Of a stretch of DNA of 64,000 nucleotides, positions 17,956-25,867 are shown piece by piece. The translations under genes were made by a program, and so were the position numbers. This DNA comes from Ruegeria arenilitoris (GTDB lineage Bacteria > Pseudomonadota > Alphaproteobacteria > Rhodobacterales > Rhodobacteraceae). Positions within the stretch are counted from its first letter, which is position 1. The number at the start of each line of letters is the position of its first letter. The notes beneath the pieces were generated by a model. That model was not told the origin of the DNA, made no database searches, and saw only the letters and a list, made by a program, of their open reading frames with translations. The stretch is from contig NZ_WQDA01000002.1 in assembly GCF_013032855.1 (NCBI RefSeq), positions 1 through 64,000 of the forward strand, written 5' to 3'.

Positions 17956-18849
17956 ATGACTCAGAACAGCGACATCCTGTGTATCGGATCCGTCCTGTGG
18001 GACGTGATCGGACGATCCGCCAGCCACATGCGGCAAGGATCGGACGTGCCCGGCCGCATCACGCGCCTGCCCGGTGGCGTGGCGATGAACATCGCCATGA
18101 CCCTTGTGCGCTTCGGCATGACCCCGACCCTTCTGACCGCCATCGGCAGCGACCCCGAGGGCGACGAGTTGGTCCATGCCTGCAAGCGGCTCGGTATGGA
18201 CACGACCCATATCTATCGCTCGCAGGACCTGCCCACCGACCGTTACATGGCGGTCGAAGGCGCAAACGGACTGATCGCCGCCATTGCCGACGCCCACTCG
18301 CTGGAGGCCGCCGGCGCCAAGATCCTGCGCCCGCTGATCCATGGCCCGCTGGGCTATGAAAACACCCCGTTCGAGGGGCAGATCGCGCTGGACGGCAACC
18401 TGACGCTGGACCTTCTGGAAGAAATCGCCGTCAGCCCGGCCTTCGCCCGTGCAGACCTGCGCGTAGCCCCGGCCTCGCCCGGCAAGGCCGAGCGGCTGCT
18501 GCCTTTCCTCAAGCACGGCCGGGCCACGCTGTATGTGAACCTCGAAGAAGCCGGGCTGCTGTGCCAGCGCGAGTTCGCCGATTCCGAAACCGCCGCCCGC
18601 GCTCTGCTGGACCGGGGCGCGCTGCGTGCGCTGGTGACCGACGGGGGCAACTCGGCCACCGTGGCCAGTGCCCAGGCGGTGATCACCCAGAAACCCCCGT
18701 CGGTTCTGGTCACGCGCGTGACCGGCGCGGGCGACACGTTCATGGCGGCCCATATCGCCGCCGAAGCCAATGGCGCCAGCATCGACGAGGCGCTGACCCG
18801 CGCCCTGCATGCCGCCGCAACCTATGTATCCGGAGAGACCCCCCTGTGA
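17956..18849 (+). CDS. psuK: Pseudouridine kinase (PfkB family)
   Basis: A 297-residue ribokinase-type sugar kinase. It has the N-terminal GGVAMNIAMTLVRFG substrate segment and the C-terminal TGAGDTFMA signature with catalytic base D260. The overlapping psuG downstream assigns it to phosphorylation of pseudouridine to pseudouridine 5'-phosphate, the first step of pseudouridine breakdown. Its TGA stop overlaps the psuG GTG start (GTGA), predicting translational coupling. Without this context it would be called only a PfkB kinase. Confidence 0.9.
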   Translation: MTQNSDILCIGSVLWDVIGRSASHMRQGSDVPGRITRLPGGVAMNIAMTLVRFGMTPTLLTAIGSDPEGDELVHACKRLGMDTTHIYRSQDLPTDRYMAVEGANGLIAAIADAHSLEAAGAKILRPLIHGPLGYENTPFEGQIALDGNLTLDLLEEIAVSPAFARADLRVAPASPGKAERLLPFLKHGRATLYVNLEEAGLLCQREFADSETAARALLDRGALRALVTDGGNSATVASAQAVITQKPPSVLVTRVTGAGDTFMAAHIAAEANGASIDEALTRALHAAATYVSGETPL

Positions 18850-19760
18850 TCGACATCCAGTATTCCGCCGAAGTGCGCGCGGCCAAGGACGATGGAACCC
18901 CCATCGTTGCCTTGGAAAGCACCATCATCACCCACGGCATGCCCTACCCGCAGAACATCGAGGTGGCGGCCCAGGTCGAGCAGGACATCCGCGATGCGGG
19001 CGCCGTTCCGGCCACGATCGCTGTGATCGACGGTCGGCTGCATGTAGGTCTGGAACCCGATCAGCTGAAGGATCTGGGACAGGCGCAGGGCGTGGCCAAG
19101 ATCTCGCGCGCGGATATGGCGGCCTGCATCGCTTCGGGCGGGACCGGGGCCACAACCGTTGCCGCCACGATGATCGCGGCCCATTTCGCAGGGATCGAGG
19201 TCTTTGCCACCGGCGGCATCGGCGGGGTGCATCGCGGCGCGGAAACCAGCTTTGACATCTCGGCCGACCTGCACGAACTGGCGCAGACCCCGGTCACAGT
19301 CGTGGCCGCCGGGGCCAAGGCGATCCTTGATCTCGCAAAAACGCTCGAAGTGCTGGAGACGCTGGGCGTGCCGGTCATCGCCCATGCCCAGGATGAATTC
19401 CCGGCCTTCTGGTCCGCCAAGTCGCCCTTCGCCGCGCCCTTGCGGATGGACACGGCCGAGCAGATCGCCAAGGCCCATGCGACGCGCCGCGCTCTGGGTC
19501 TGCCAGGCGGGCAGCTGGTGGCCAATCCGATCCCGTTGGCCGATCAGATCCCGTCCGAGGAACTTGACCCGATCATCGCCTCGGCCCAGCAGGACGCCGA
19601 AGCGCATCGCATTACCGGCAAGGCCGTCACGCCCTATCTTCTGCAGCGCATCTACGAGCGGACCGAGGGCCGATCCCTGATCGCCAACATCGCCCTGGTG
19701 CGCAACAATGCGCGCCTTGCGGCTGGCATAGCCAAGGCATTGAAGGCTCAGGCTGACTAA
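18846..19760 (+). CDS. psuG: Pseudouridine-5'-phosphate glycosidase
   Basis: Splits pseudouridine 5'-phosphate into uracil and ribose 5-phosphate, breaking the C-C glycosidic bond. The 304 residues keep the catalytic set known from the E. coli enzyme: E24 (ALESTIITHG), K85 (AKISRAD) and the Schiff-base lysine K158 (AGAKAILD), with the GGIGGVHRGAE loop between them. The start is a GTG overlapping the psuK stop. The E. coli enzyme is 312 residues, so length fits. No pseudouridine transporter or regulator is adjacent. Confidence 0.96.
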   Translation: MIDIQYSAEVRAAKDDGTPIVALESTIITHGMPYPQNIEVAAQVEQDIRDAGAVPATIAVIDGRLHVGLEPDQLKDLGQAQGVAKISRADMAACIASGGTGATTVAATMIAAHFAGIEVFATGGIGGVHRGAETSFDISADLHELAQTPVTVVAAGAKAILDLAKTLEVLETLGVPVIAHAQDEFPAFWSAKSPFAAPLRMDTAEQIAKAHATRRALGLPGGQLVANPIPLADQIPSEELDPIIASAQQDAEAHRITGKAVTPYLLQRIYERTEGRSLIANIALVRNNARLAAGIAKALKAQAD

Positions 19761-19788
19761 GCGCCAAACGGACCTATTGTACCAAGGC

Positions 19789-19812
19789 GCCGGACTGATT
19801 AACTAGTCCGGC
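19789..19812 (+). other. Hairpin between psuG and the DUF502 gene
   Basis: Perfect 8-bp stem GCCGGACT/AGTCCGGC with an 8-base loop. No T-run follows on either strand, so it is not a classical terminator. It ends 18 bases before the next start codon. Confidence 0.4.
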
Positions 19813-19830
19813 AAACCGCTCGGAACCGCG

Positions 19831-20508
19831 ATGAACACACCGTTTGATGAAGAACCCCACCGCCGCCCCGGCCTGCTGTCGCGGCTACGCGCGTCGTTTC
19901 TGACGGGTATCGTCGTCATCGCACCGGTCTGGCTGACGCTGTGGCTGATCCTGTCGGTGGTCGGCTGGATCGACAGCGCGGTCCTGCCCCTGATCCCGCA
20001 CCAGTTCCGGCCCGAACAATATGTGGGTATCAACCTGCGCGGCGTGGGCGTCCTGTTCTTCCTGATCTTCACGGTTCTGGTCGGCTGGATCGCCAAAGGT
20101 ATCCTGGGCCGGTCACTGATCCATTTTGCCGAAAGCCTGGTCAACCGGATGCCCGTCGTCCGGTCGATCTATTCCGGGATCAAGCAGATCTCGGAAACCG
20201 TCTTTGCCCAGACCGAGCGGTCGTTCGAGAAGGCCTGCCTGGTCCAGTATCCTCGCCGGGGCATCTGGGCCATCGGCTTCGTCTCGACCGAGGCCAAGGG
20301 CGAGATCAACAAACGCGCCGAAACCGGCGGCGGCCTGCTGAGCGTGTTCATCCCAACCACGCCGAACCCAACCTCGGGTTTTCTGCTGTTCTTCCCCGAG
20401 GAAGACGTGATCCTGCTGGACATGACGATCGAGGATGCCGCCAAACTGGTGATCTCGGCCGGGCTGGTCTATCCGAACCAGAAAGACCCCACGCAGCCGC
20501 CCGAGTGA
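19831..20508 (+). CDS. DUF502 family membrane protein
   Basis: A 225-residue protein with two hydrophobic helices (about residues 20-45 and 65-90) and a soluble C-terminal domain, matching DUF502. Family landmarks include the conserved YSGIKQ segment and the FIPTTPNPTSG loop near residues 175-185. Function is unknown in bacteria, although plant relatives act as membrane-trafficking proteins. Its TGA is immediately followed by the convergent patatin stop. Confidence 0.88.
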   Translation: MNTPFDEEPHRRPGLLSRLRASFLTGIVVIAPVWLTLWLILSVVGWIDSAVLPLIPHQFRPEQYVGINLRGVGVLFFLIFTVLVGWIAKGILGRSLIHFAESLVNRMPVVRSIYSGIKQISETVFAQTERSFEKACLVQYPRRGIWAIGFVSTEAKGEINKRAETGGGLLSVFIPTTPNPTSGFLLFFPEEDVILLDMTIEDAAKLVISAGLVYPNQKDPTQPPE

Positions 20509-21537
20509 TCAGCCGAACATCGCGGGCAGATCAACGGAGCTTCGCGCACCCAGATCGGGTTTGTGATCGGCCAGAAACTGGTCGGCCGCGGCCCGTCCCG
20601 CCTGTTTCAGGCTGTGCAGAACCACCGGGTTGGGCACTGTCTTGGTCGCCACCGACAGGCTGTTCATCAGCGCGTCATCGGCGATCATGTGCACGAAGAC
20701 CCGGCTCATTTCACCCGCCTTCAGCTTGCCCTTGACCAACAGGCGCTGCACGAAGTTGATCGCCCGCAGCTCGCGCAGAAGGGAAGAATTGAAGCTGATC
20801 TCGTTGATCCGGTTCTGAATCTGCTGCGGGGTCTTGGGAACCTCGTCGCGCTCCAGCGGGTTGATGTTCACGATCACCACATCTTCGGGCAGGCCCGCGT
20901 TGAACAGCGGAAACAGCGCCGGGTTGCCGGTATAGCCGCCATCCCAATAGGCTTCGGTCCGGTCGGTTTCGGGGTCGTGGATTTCAACTGCCTGGAACAG
21001 GTTCGGCAGGCAGGCCGAGGCGAGAATCGCGTCAGTCGTCACCTCATCGCCCGTGAAAACACGGATCTTGCCGCTGCGCACACAGGTGGCGCAGACGAAC
21101 AGGCGTGGCCCCTGATCGGCGCAGACCTCGCCAAAATCAAATGCCTCGACCACCGGGGCCAGCGGATTGCGGTAGAACGGTCCATAGGCATAGGGCGACA
21201 CCATCCGCGACCAGGTATCAGCCACCGAGAACGGCAAAGAATACTCCATCGCCTGCGCGATCTGAGCGGGCTCCATCCCGGCCAGCCAGTTGGCGATGCG
21301 CATGTCGCCCACCGCGCCCATCCTCTCCCACAGGGCGTTTAGGGTCTCGCGCGCGCCATCGCGACCGGCATGAACCATGCCGGCCTTGAACGCGGCTCCG
21401 TTCAGCGCCCCGGCCGAGGTTCCGGTAATCGCCGCAACCTCAATGTCTTCGTCGTCCAGCAGACGGTCCAGCACGCCCCAGGTAAATGCGCCATGCGCGC
21501 CGCCGCCCTGCAGGGCAAGATTGATGCGCTTTACCAT
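20509..21537 (-). CDS. Patatin-like phospholipase
   Basis: A 342-residue cytoplasmic acyl hydrolase with the patatin catalytic dyad: S41 in GTSAG and D199 in the DGG motif (YWDGGYTGN), plus the oxyanion loop GGGAHGAF (11-18). Family members cleave phospholipids, triacylglycerols or, in some bacteria, polyhydroxyalkanoate. It lies 28 bases downstream of bdhA on the same strand, so a role in turning over PHB-type or lipid reserves is plausible; that is inference. The ATG at 21537 is preferred because homology starts there (MVKRINLALQ); upstream sequence is low-complexity arginine/proline. Confidence 0.9.
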   Translation of the reverse strand: MVKRINLALQGGGAHGAFTWGVLDRLLDDEDIEVAAITGTSAGALNGAAFKAGMVHAGRDGARETLNALWERMGAVGDMRIANWLAGMEPAQIAQAMEYSLPFSVADTWSRMVSPYAYGPFYRNPLAPVVEAFDFGEVCADQGPRLFVCATCVRSGKIRVFTGDEVTTDAILASACLPNLFQAVEIHDPETDRTEAYWDGGYTGNPALFPLFNAGLPEDVVIVNINPLERDEVPKTPQQIQNRINEISFNSSLLRELRAINFVQRLLVKGKLKAGEMSRVFVHMIADDALMNSLSVATKTVPNPVVLHSLKQAGRAAADQFLADHKPDLGARSSVDLPAMFG

Positions 21538-21565
21538 GTCCGCCGGCCCCGGCGCGCGCCGCGGA

Positions 21566-22339
21566 TCACAAGGCGGTCCAGCCGCCGTCGACCGAGATCG
21601 TGGTGCCGGTGATCTGGGCCGCGGCGTCCGAGCACAGGAACACGGTGGTTCCACCCAGCTGTTCGACGGTCGCGAACTCTTTCGAGGGTTGCCGTTCGAG
21701 CATGACGTTCTTGATCACGTCCTCGCGGCTCATGTTGTATTCCTTCATCGTGTCGGGGATCTGCGCCTCGACCAGCGGCGTCAGCACATAGCCCGGACAG
21801 ATGGCGTTGCAGGTGATCGGCTCCTGCGCGGTTTCCAGCGCAACGGTCTTGGTCATGCCGACAACCCCGTGCTTGGCCGCCACATAAGCCGCCTTGTAGG
21901 GCGATGCAGTCAACCCATGCGCCGAGGCAATGTTGACGATCCGCCCCCACTCGGCCTTGCGCATCATCGGAAGCGCCGCCGCCATCGTGTGAAAGGCCGA
22001 GTTCATGTTGATGGCGATGATCGCGTCCCATTTCTCGACCGGGAACTGGTCGATCGGCGCGACGTGCTGAATGCCTGCATTGTTGACCAGGATATCGCAG
22101 GCTCCGGCCTGTTCGATCAGCGCGCGGCATTCCTCGCCCTTGGACATGTCGGCCTTGATGTAGCGCGCGTTGGTTCCGGTCTCCTTGCTGATCTCGGCCG
22201 CCAGCGCATGATCTTCATCGCGATCAGTGAACGAGTTCAGAACCACGTCGGCCCCCGCCTTGGCCAATTCGCGCGCGATGCCCAACCCGATGCCCGAGTT
22301 CGATCCGGTGATGATTGCTGTTTTTCCCGACAGGTTCAT
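21566..22339 (-). CDS. bdhA: 3-hydroxybutyrate dehydrogenase
   Basis: A 257-residue short-chain dehydrogenase that interconverts (R)-3-hydroxybutyrate and acetoacetate with NAD(H). The Rossmann motif TGSNSGIG (11-18), NNAG (86-89), and catalytic S139, Y152 and K156 (YVAAK) are all present, and GIQHVAPIDQFP is typical of BdhA within the large SDR family. The ATG follows GGGAGA. First gene of a bdhA-patatin pair. A leftward terminator-like hairpin lies about 125 bases upstream, in the same orientation as bdhA. Confidence 0.93.
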   Translation of the reverse strand: MNLSGKTAIITGSNSGIGLGIARELAKAGADVVLNSFTDRDEDHALAAEISKETGTNARYIKADMSKGEECRALIEQAGACDILVNNAGIQHVAPIDQFPVEKWDAIIAINMNSAFHTMAAALPMMRKAEWGRIVNIASAHGLTASPYKAAYVAAKHGVVGMTKTVALETAQEPITCNAICPGYVLTPLVEAQIPDTMKEYNMSREDVIKNVMLERQPSKEFATVEQLGGTTVFLCSDAAAQITGTTISVDGGWTAL

Positions 22340-22652
22340 TTGGGGTCTCCCACAGACTCATGATTTGGAGACACAGTGCCATGCTGCACCTGCAAAATAA
22401 ACGGGAAAGACCCGGTTGCGGATACGGTCGATTTATGGGCTGGAATCACGGAGCTCGAGGCAGAAAAAAACGCCCGCACGAAGCGGGCGTTAAGTTATTG
22501 AGGCAGGTTTCATACAGGCAAGAAACCTATCGAGCAGTGGAACCTTTATAAGCAATTCCGCGCCGTCATCCAAGCTAAAAGTTTGATAATAAGAAAAATC
22601 ATCGGTACGGTGAATCCCAACAAAATAAGGCCAGAGCAGGATTGTTTCCAAA
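22340..22652. promoter_or_regulatory. Divergent intergenic region between bdhA and the solute-binding protein gene
   Basis: A 313-base gap between divergent starts. It is AT-richer than its surroundings and holds one strong leftward terminator-like hairpin (22464-22491). A leftward frame from 22750 to 22490 (86 codons) ends inside that hairpin and overlaps the start of the rightward gene; I do not accept it as a gene. No clear promoter was assigned. Confidence 0.5.
22464..22491 (-). terminator. Leftward Rho-independent terminator with no obvious upstream gene
   Basis: A 9-bp stem (22469-22477 with 22483-22491, AACGCCCGC/GCGGGCGTT) and a 5-base loop, followed on the minus strand by seven T's (22464-22470 plus-strand A-run). 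It faces left toward bdhA, yet no leftward gene lies to its right. It could end a small RNA or attenuate the bdhA leader. Confidence 0.8.
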
Positions 22653-24479
22653 ATGAGCCCCGATATTCTCCGTCCCATCTGCCCGTTGATCGCGGGAATC
22701 GCTGCCTCGGTTGTCGCCACGTTAGCGCAAGCAGAATCGACCCATGGCATAGCTATGTATGGAGACCCGGCCCTACCACCGGATTTTGTGTCGCTGCCTT
22801 ATGCCAACCCCGACGCGCCCAAGGGCGGCAAGGTCGTGTTCGGCAATACCGGCGGCTATAACAGTCTCAACCCGTTTGTGCAAAAAGGCACCGCCCCTTG
22901 GCAGCTGAGATTTTGGACCCACGAGGGGTTGATGGGCCGTTCGTGGGACGAACCTTTCACTCTTTACGGGCTTTTGGCCGAATCAATCGACACCGCGCCG
23001 GACCGATCCTGGGTCGAATTCACCCTGCGTGAGACTGCCCGATTCTCTGACGGATCGCCGGTCACGGTTGACGATGTGATCTGGTCTTACGAGACCCTCG
23101 GAACGCAGGGGCATCTGCGCTATCGCGGTCTGTGGGCCAAGATCGACAGTATTCAGCAGACCGGACCACACTCGGTCCGGATCATCTTCAACGAGCCAGA
23201 CCGCGAGCTGGCCCTGATCGCAGGGCTGCGGCCGATCCTCAAGAAAGCCCAATGGGAGGGCAAGGATTTCGCCGAGGCATCCCTGCAAGATGTCCCGATT
23301 GGCACCGGCCCCTATGTCATCGATGACTACGAGGCCGGGCGTTTCGTGAACCTCGAACGCAATCCGGATTATTGGGGCAACGATGTCCCGTTCCGCCGGG
23401 GTACCATGAATTTCGACGAGATGCGGTTGGAGTTCTACGGCGACCAGACGGTTCTGTTCGAGGCCTTCAAGGCCGGCGCGCTGTCGGCCGTCCGCGAGTT
23501 CAACGCCGACAAATGGGCCACGCAATACGATTTCCCGGCCGTTCAGCGCGGCGATGTCATCAAAACCGAGATTCCGCATAAAAAGCCCTCGGGCATGACA
23601 GGTCTGGTCATGAACACGCGCAAAGCGCCCTTTGACGATTGGCGCGTACGCGAGGCGCTGACCCTTGCGTTCAATTTTGAATTCATCAACGGCACGATCA
23701 CGGGCGGTGCTCAGCCTCGGATCACCTCGTATTTCTCGGGGTCTGAACTGGCGATGCAACCCGGACCGGCAACCGGTCGGGTGGCTGAGATGTTGCAACC
23801 CTACGCGGCTGATCTGCTGCCGGGAACCTTGGAAGGGTATGTTCTGCCCGAGGGCGACGACTCGGTTCGCAACCGAAGGGACATCCGCAAGGCGGCTGAT
23901 CTGCTGGAGCAAGCTGGATGGACAATCCAGGACGGCGTGTTGAAGAACGCAGCGGGAGAGCCGCTCAAGATAACCCTGGTCATCAGTCAGGGAAGCTTGA
24001 ATGTGGTTCAGAACGTGGATGCGATCGCCGAGATGTATGCCCGCGCGCTGGAACGGCTGGGGATCGAGCTGACCGTCGACAAGGTGGATGACGCACAATA
24101 CACCCAGCGGGTGTCCGAGCTGGATTTCGACATGACCCCGTTCCGCCGCGCGCTGTCGCTGTCGCCGGGCAACGAACAACGCCTCTACTGGGGCAGCGAA
24201 GGCGCGGATACCTCGGGGACACGCAACCTGATGGGGGTCACCTCTCCGGCGGTGGATGGGCTGATCGATGCGATGCTGGCCTCGGAAAGCCGTGAGGATT
24301 TCGTGGCCGCCACCCGCGCGCTGGACAGGGTTTTGACCGCCGGACGGTATGTCATTCCGATCTGGAGCTTTGACGTTGGCCGCATCGCCCATGTGAAGGA
24401 AATGAAGCATCCTCAGATCCTGCCAATCTATGGTGACGGACCGCAGTTCATGCCCGACGTCTGGTGGTACGAGGAGTAG
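22653..24479 (+). CDS. ABC transporter substrate-binding protein, family 5 (oligopeptide type)
   Basis: A 608-residue periplasmic binding protein of the DppA/OppA-like SBP_bac_5 family. It has a signal peptide to about residue 28 (ATLAQA), followed by the family pattern HGIAMYGDPALPPDF and PKGG. Subfamilies with this YejA-like start bind peptides, including microcin C-type compounds in E. coli. No permease or ATPase gene is adjacent, so it is either an orphan or its partners are elsewhere. The ATG at 22653 is 13 bases after AGGA, slightly far. Confidence 0.88.
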   Translation: MSPDILRPICPLIAGIAASVVATLAQAESTHGIAMYGDPALPPDFVSLPYANPDAPKGGKVVFGNTGGYNSLNPFVQKGTAPWQLRFWTHEGLMGRSWDEPFTLYGLLAESIDTAPDRSWVEFTLRETARFSDGSPVTVDDVIWSYETLGTQGHLRYRGLWAKIDSIQQTGPHSVRIIFNEPDRELALIAGLRPILKKAQWEGKDFAEASLQDVPIGTGPYVIDDYEAGRFVNLERNPDYWGNDVPFRRGTMNFDEMRLEFYGDQTVLFEAFKAGALSAVREFNADKWATQYDFPAVQRGDVIKTEIPHKKPSGMTGLVMNTRKAPFDDWRVREALTLAFNFEFINGTITGGAQPRITSYFSGSELAMQPGPATGRVAEMLQPYAADLLPGTLEGYVLPEGDDSVRNRRDIRKAADLLEQAGWTIQDGVLKNAAGEPLKITLVISQGSLNVVQNVDAIAEMYARALERLGIELTVDKVDDAQYTQRVSELDFDMTPFRRALSLSPGNEQRLYWGSEGADTSGTRNLMGVTSPAVDGLIDAMLASESREDFVAATRALDRVLTAGRYVIPIWSFDVGRIAHVKEMKHPQILPIYGDGPQFMPDVWWYEE

Positions 24480-24954
24480 CAGGCAACCGGCAGGGGCTTG
24501 TGCCCCTGCCCATTTCAAGAGATGCACTTCACCCATCGGACGCCGCGCGGGCGTCGGCAATTTTCGGCACATGTGACCAAACACCAAAAAGCGATCAAAC
24601 AACCCCGCTGGGCGCTATTTCTAGAGCACCTGACTACTTGTTGCGGGTGGAGCGCTTGTCACCACGACATCTCGCAATCCAAGTGACAATCGACGCAACG
24701 GACACCCGCACCGAGAAAAGATTTCTTAGATAGATCAAAGCCCTGTATTCGGCGCAGTCCAGAGTGCGAGTATTTGAACGATCGCCAAAACCGACAGGGA
24801 GAGGGAAAACGGGCCGAGCACGGCGTGAAAAACCGCTTTGATTTTCCAGCGCCCTGACCTGCGACATTTTGTCATGTCTTCGCGCGGGCTGCGCGCTCCG
24901 TACGCTGGTCTGGGGAAGAGCAGTCCTGAAACCCGAACCACGGAAGGCTCGCAG
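24480..24954. other. 475-base intergenic region
   Basis: Apart from the terminator at 24489-24515 I see no supportable gene. It is less GC-rich than its neighbours. A leftward frame that covers it (24634-25122) is the shadow of the small protein gene on the plus strand. The last bases carry the ribosome site of that gene. Confidence 0.5.
24489..24515 (+). terminator. Terminator after the solute-binding protein gene
   Basis: Perfect 9-bp stem GGCAGGGGC/GCCCCTGCC (24489-24497 with 24502-24510) and TTGT loop, 9 bases after the stop. Only a short T-run (CATTTC) follows, so efficiency is uncertain. Confidence 0.65.
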
Positions 24955-25182
24955 ATGTTGAACTGGACTGATTTGACACAAGACTGGAGCGCGTCCTACG
25001 CACGTGCCAAGCGCCGTTTTCCGAACCTGCGCGATCAGGATATGGCGCGCGTGAGGACGGACAGGAAACGCTTTGAGGCCTATCTGGCCGAGCGGCACCA
25101 CCTGACGGTGAACGAGGCCCATGAAGAGGTCGAGGATTTCCTTTACACCGAAGGCCTGAACCGCGAACTAGCCCGGCGTTAG
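24955..25182 (+). CDS. Small CsbD/YjbJ-like protein
   Basis: A 75-residue charged soluble protein. The pattern W-x(n)-K-x2-F-x2-L-x-D-x-D, then R-x(n)-L-x-E-R and an acidic A-x-x-E-V-x-D-F segment, resembles CsbD/YjbJ stress proteins in order and spacing, although identity looks low. CsbD members are abundant under general or envelope stress and have no known biochemical role. The ATG at 24955 is chosen because GGAAGG lies about 9 bases upstream and homology begins there. Its stop overlaps that of the convergent XRE-cupin regulator by three bases. Confidence 0.7.
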   Translation: MLNWTDLTQDWSASYARAKRRFPNLRDQDMARVRTDRKRFEAYLAERHHLTVNEAHEEVEDFLYTEGLNRELARR

Positions 25183-25802
25183 GCCAGCGACGTGACCCAC
25201 AGGATGGTCGCGTCCTCATCGCTTACCGAGATCACGTTGTGCCCCATGCTGCCGTCGTAGTAGGCGCTGTCGCCCCGACGCATCTCAACCGGTTCATAAA
25301 ATTCGGTGTACAGGCGGATCACGCCGGTCAGCACATACAGGAATTCTTCGCCATCGTGACGCACCCAGCCGTCGAACTCGTCCATTGACCGGGCGCGCAC
25401 GCGGGCCCGATAGGGCAGCATCTGCTTCTTGGTCAGCGTTTCGGCCAGCAACTCGTGCTCGTAGGTCGTTGTGGCGTGCGCAGTGCCTTCACCCATCTTG
25501 GTCACTGCCATGCGACCGATCACTTGATCCCGCTCGGGCGGGGTGAACAGCTGCGGTACAGAGATTTCGAGACCGATCGCCAGCTTCTTGAGCGCGTCAT
25601 AGGTCGGCGACATTTGGCCATTCTCGATCTTGCTAAGCGTGGACCGGGCCAACCCGGCCTGGTTCGCCGCCTGCTCGAGGGTCCATTTCCGTGCCTTGCG
25701 CAGTTCACGCACTCGGGCACCCAGATCCACCGGCTCCAGCTCGGTGCGGGAACCGTTGTCGCGGGCGATGCGTACGATGGATTTGTGGTCTTTGCTCGTC
25801 AT
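25179..25802 (-). CDS. XRE-family regulator with C-terminal cupin domain
   Basis: A 207-residue repressor type. Residues about 27-82 are an HTH_XRE domain (LGARVRELRKAR, AGLARSTLSKIENG), and residues about 130-205 form a cupin_2 barrel (WVRHDGEEFLYVLTG, RRGDSAYYDGSMGH), the usual ligand sensor. Relatives regulate amino acid, polyamine or acyl-CoA catabolism. It diverges from the acyl-CoA ligase-DsbA pair with only 65 bases between starts, so it may control that pair; no operator was identified. Confidence 0.92.
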   Translation of the reverse strand: MTSKDHKSIVRIARDNGSRTELEPVDLGARVRELRKARKWTLEQAANQAGLARSTLSKIENGQMSPTYDALKKLAIGLEISVPQLFTPPERDQVIGRMAVTKMGEGTAHATTTYEHELLAETLTKKQMLPYRARVRARSMDEFDGWVRHDGEEFLYVLTGVIRLYTEFYEPVEMRRGDSAYYDGSMGHNVISVSDEDATILWVTSLA

Positions 25803-25867
25803 GCGTCATTCTATAGGGCCAGCGCCGCGCGCTTGCAACGCGAGACAAAGGGCAATAGCCAAGGCGC

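Noticed and set aside
22490-22750. An 86-codon leftward frame ending in the orphan terminator
   Set aside because: It overlaps the start and signal peptide of the solute-binding protein and has no clear ribosome site or known relatives. It is kept only as context for the terminator.
24600-24720. A possible degraded tRNA or transposase remnant in the 475-base gap
   Set aside because: No stem pattern closes as a cloverleaf and the translated pieces match nothing I recognise.
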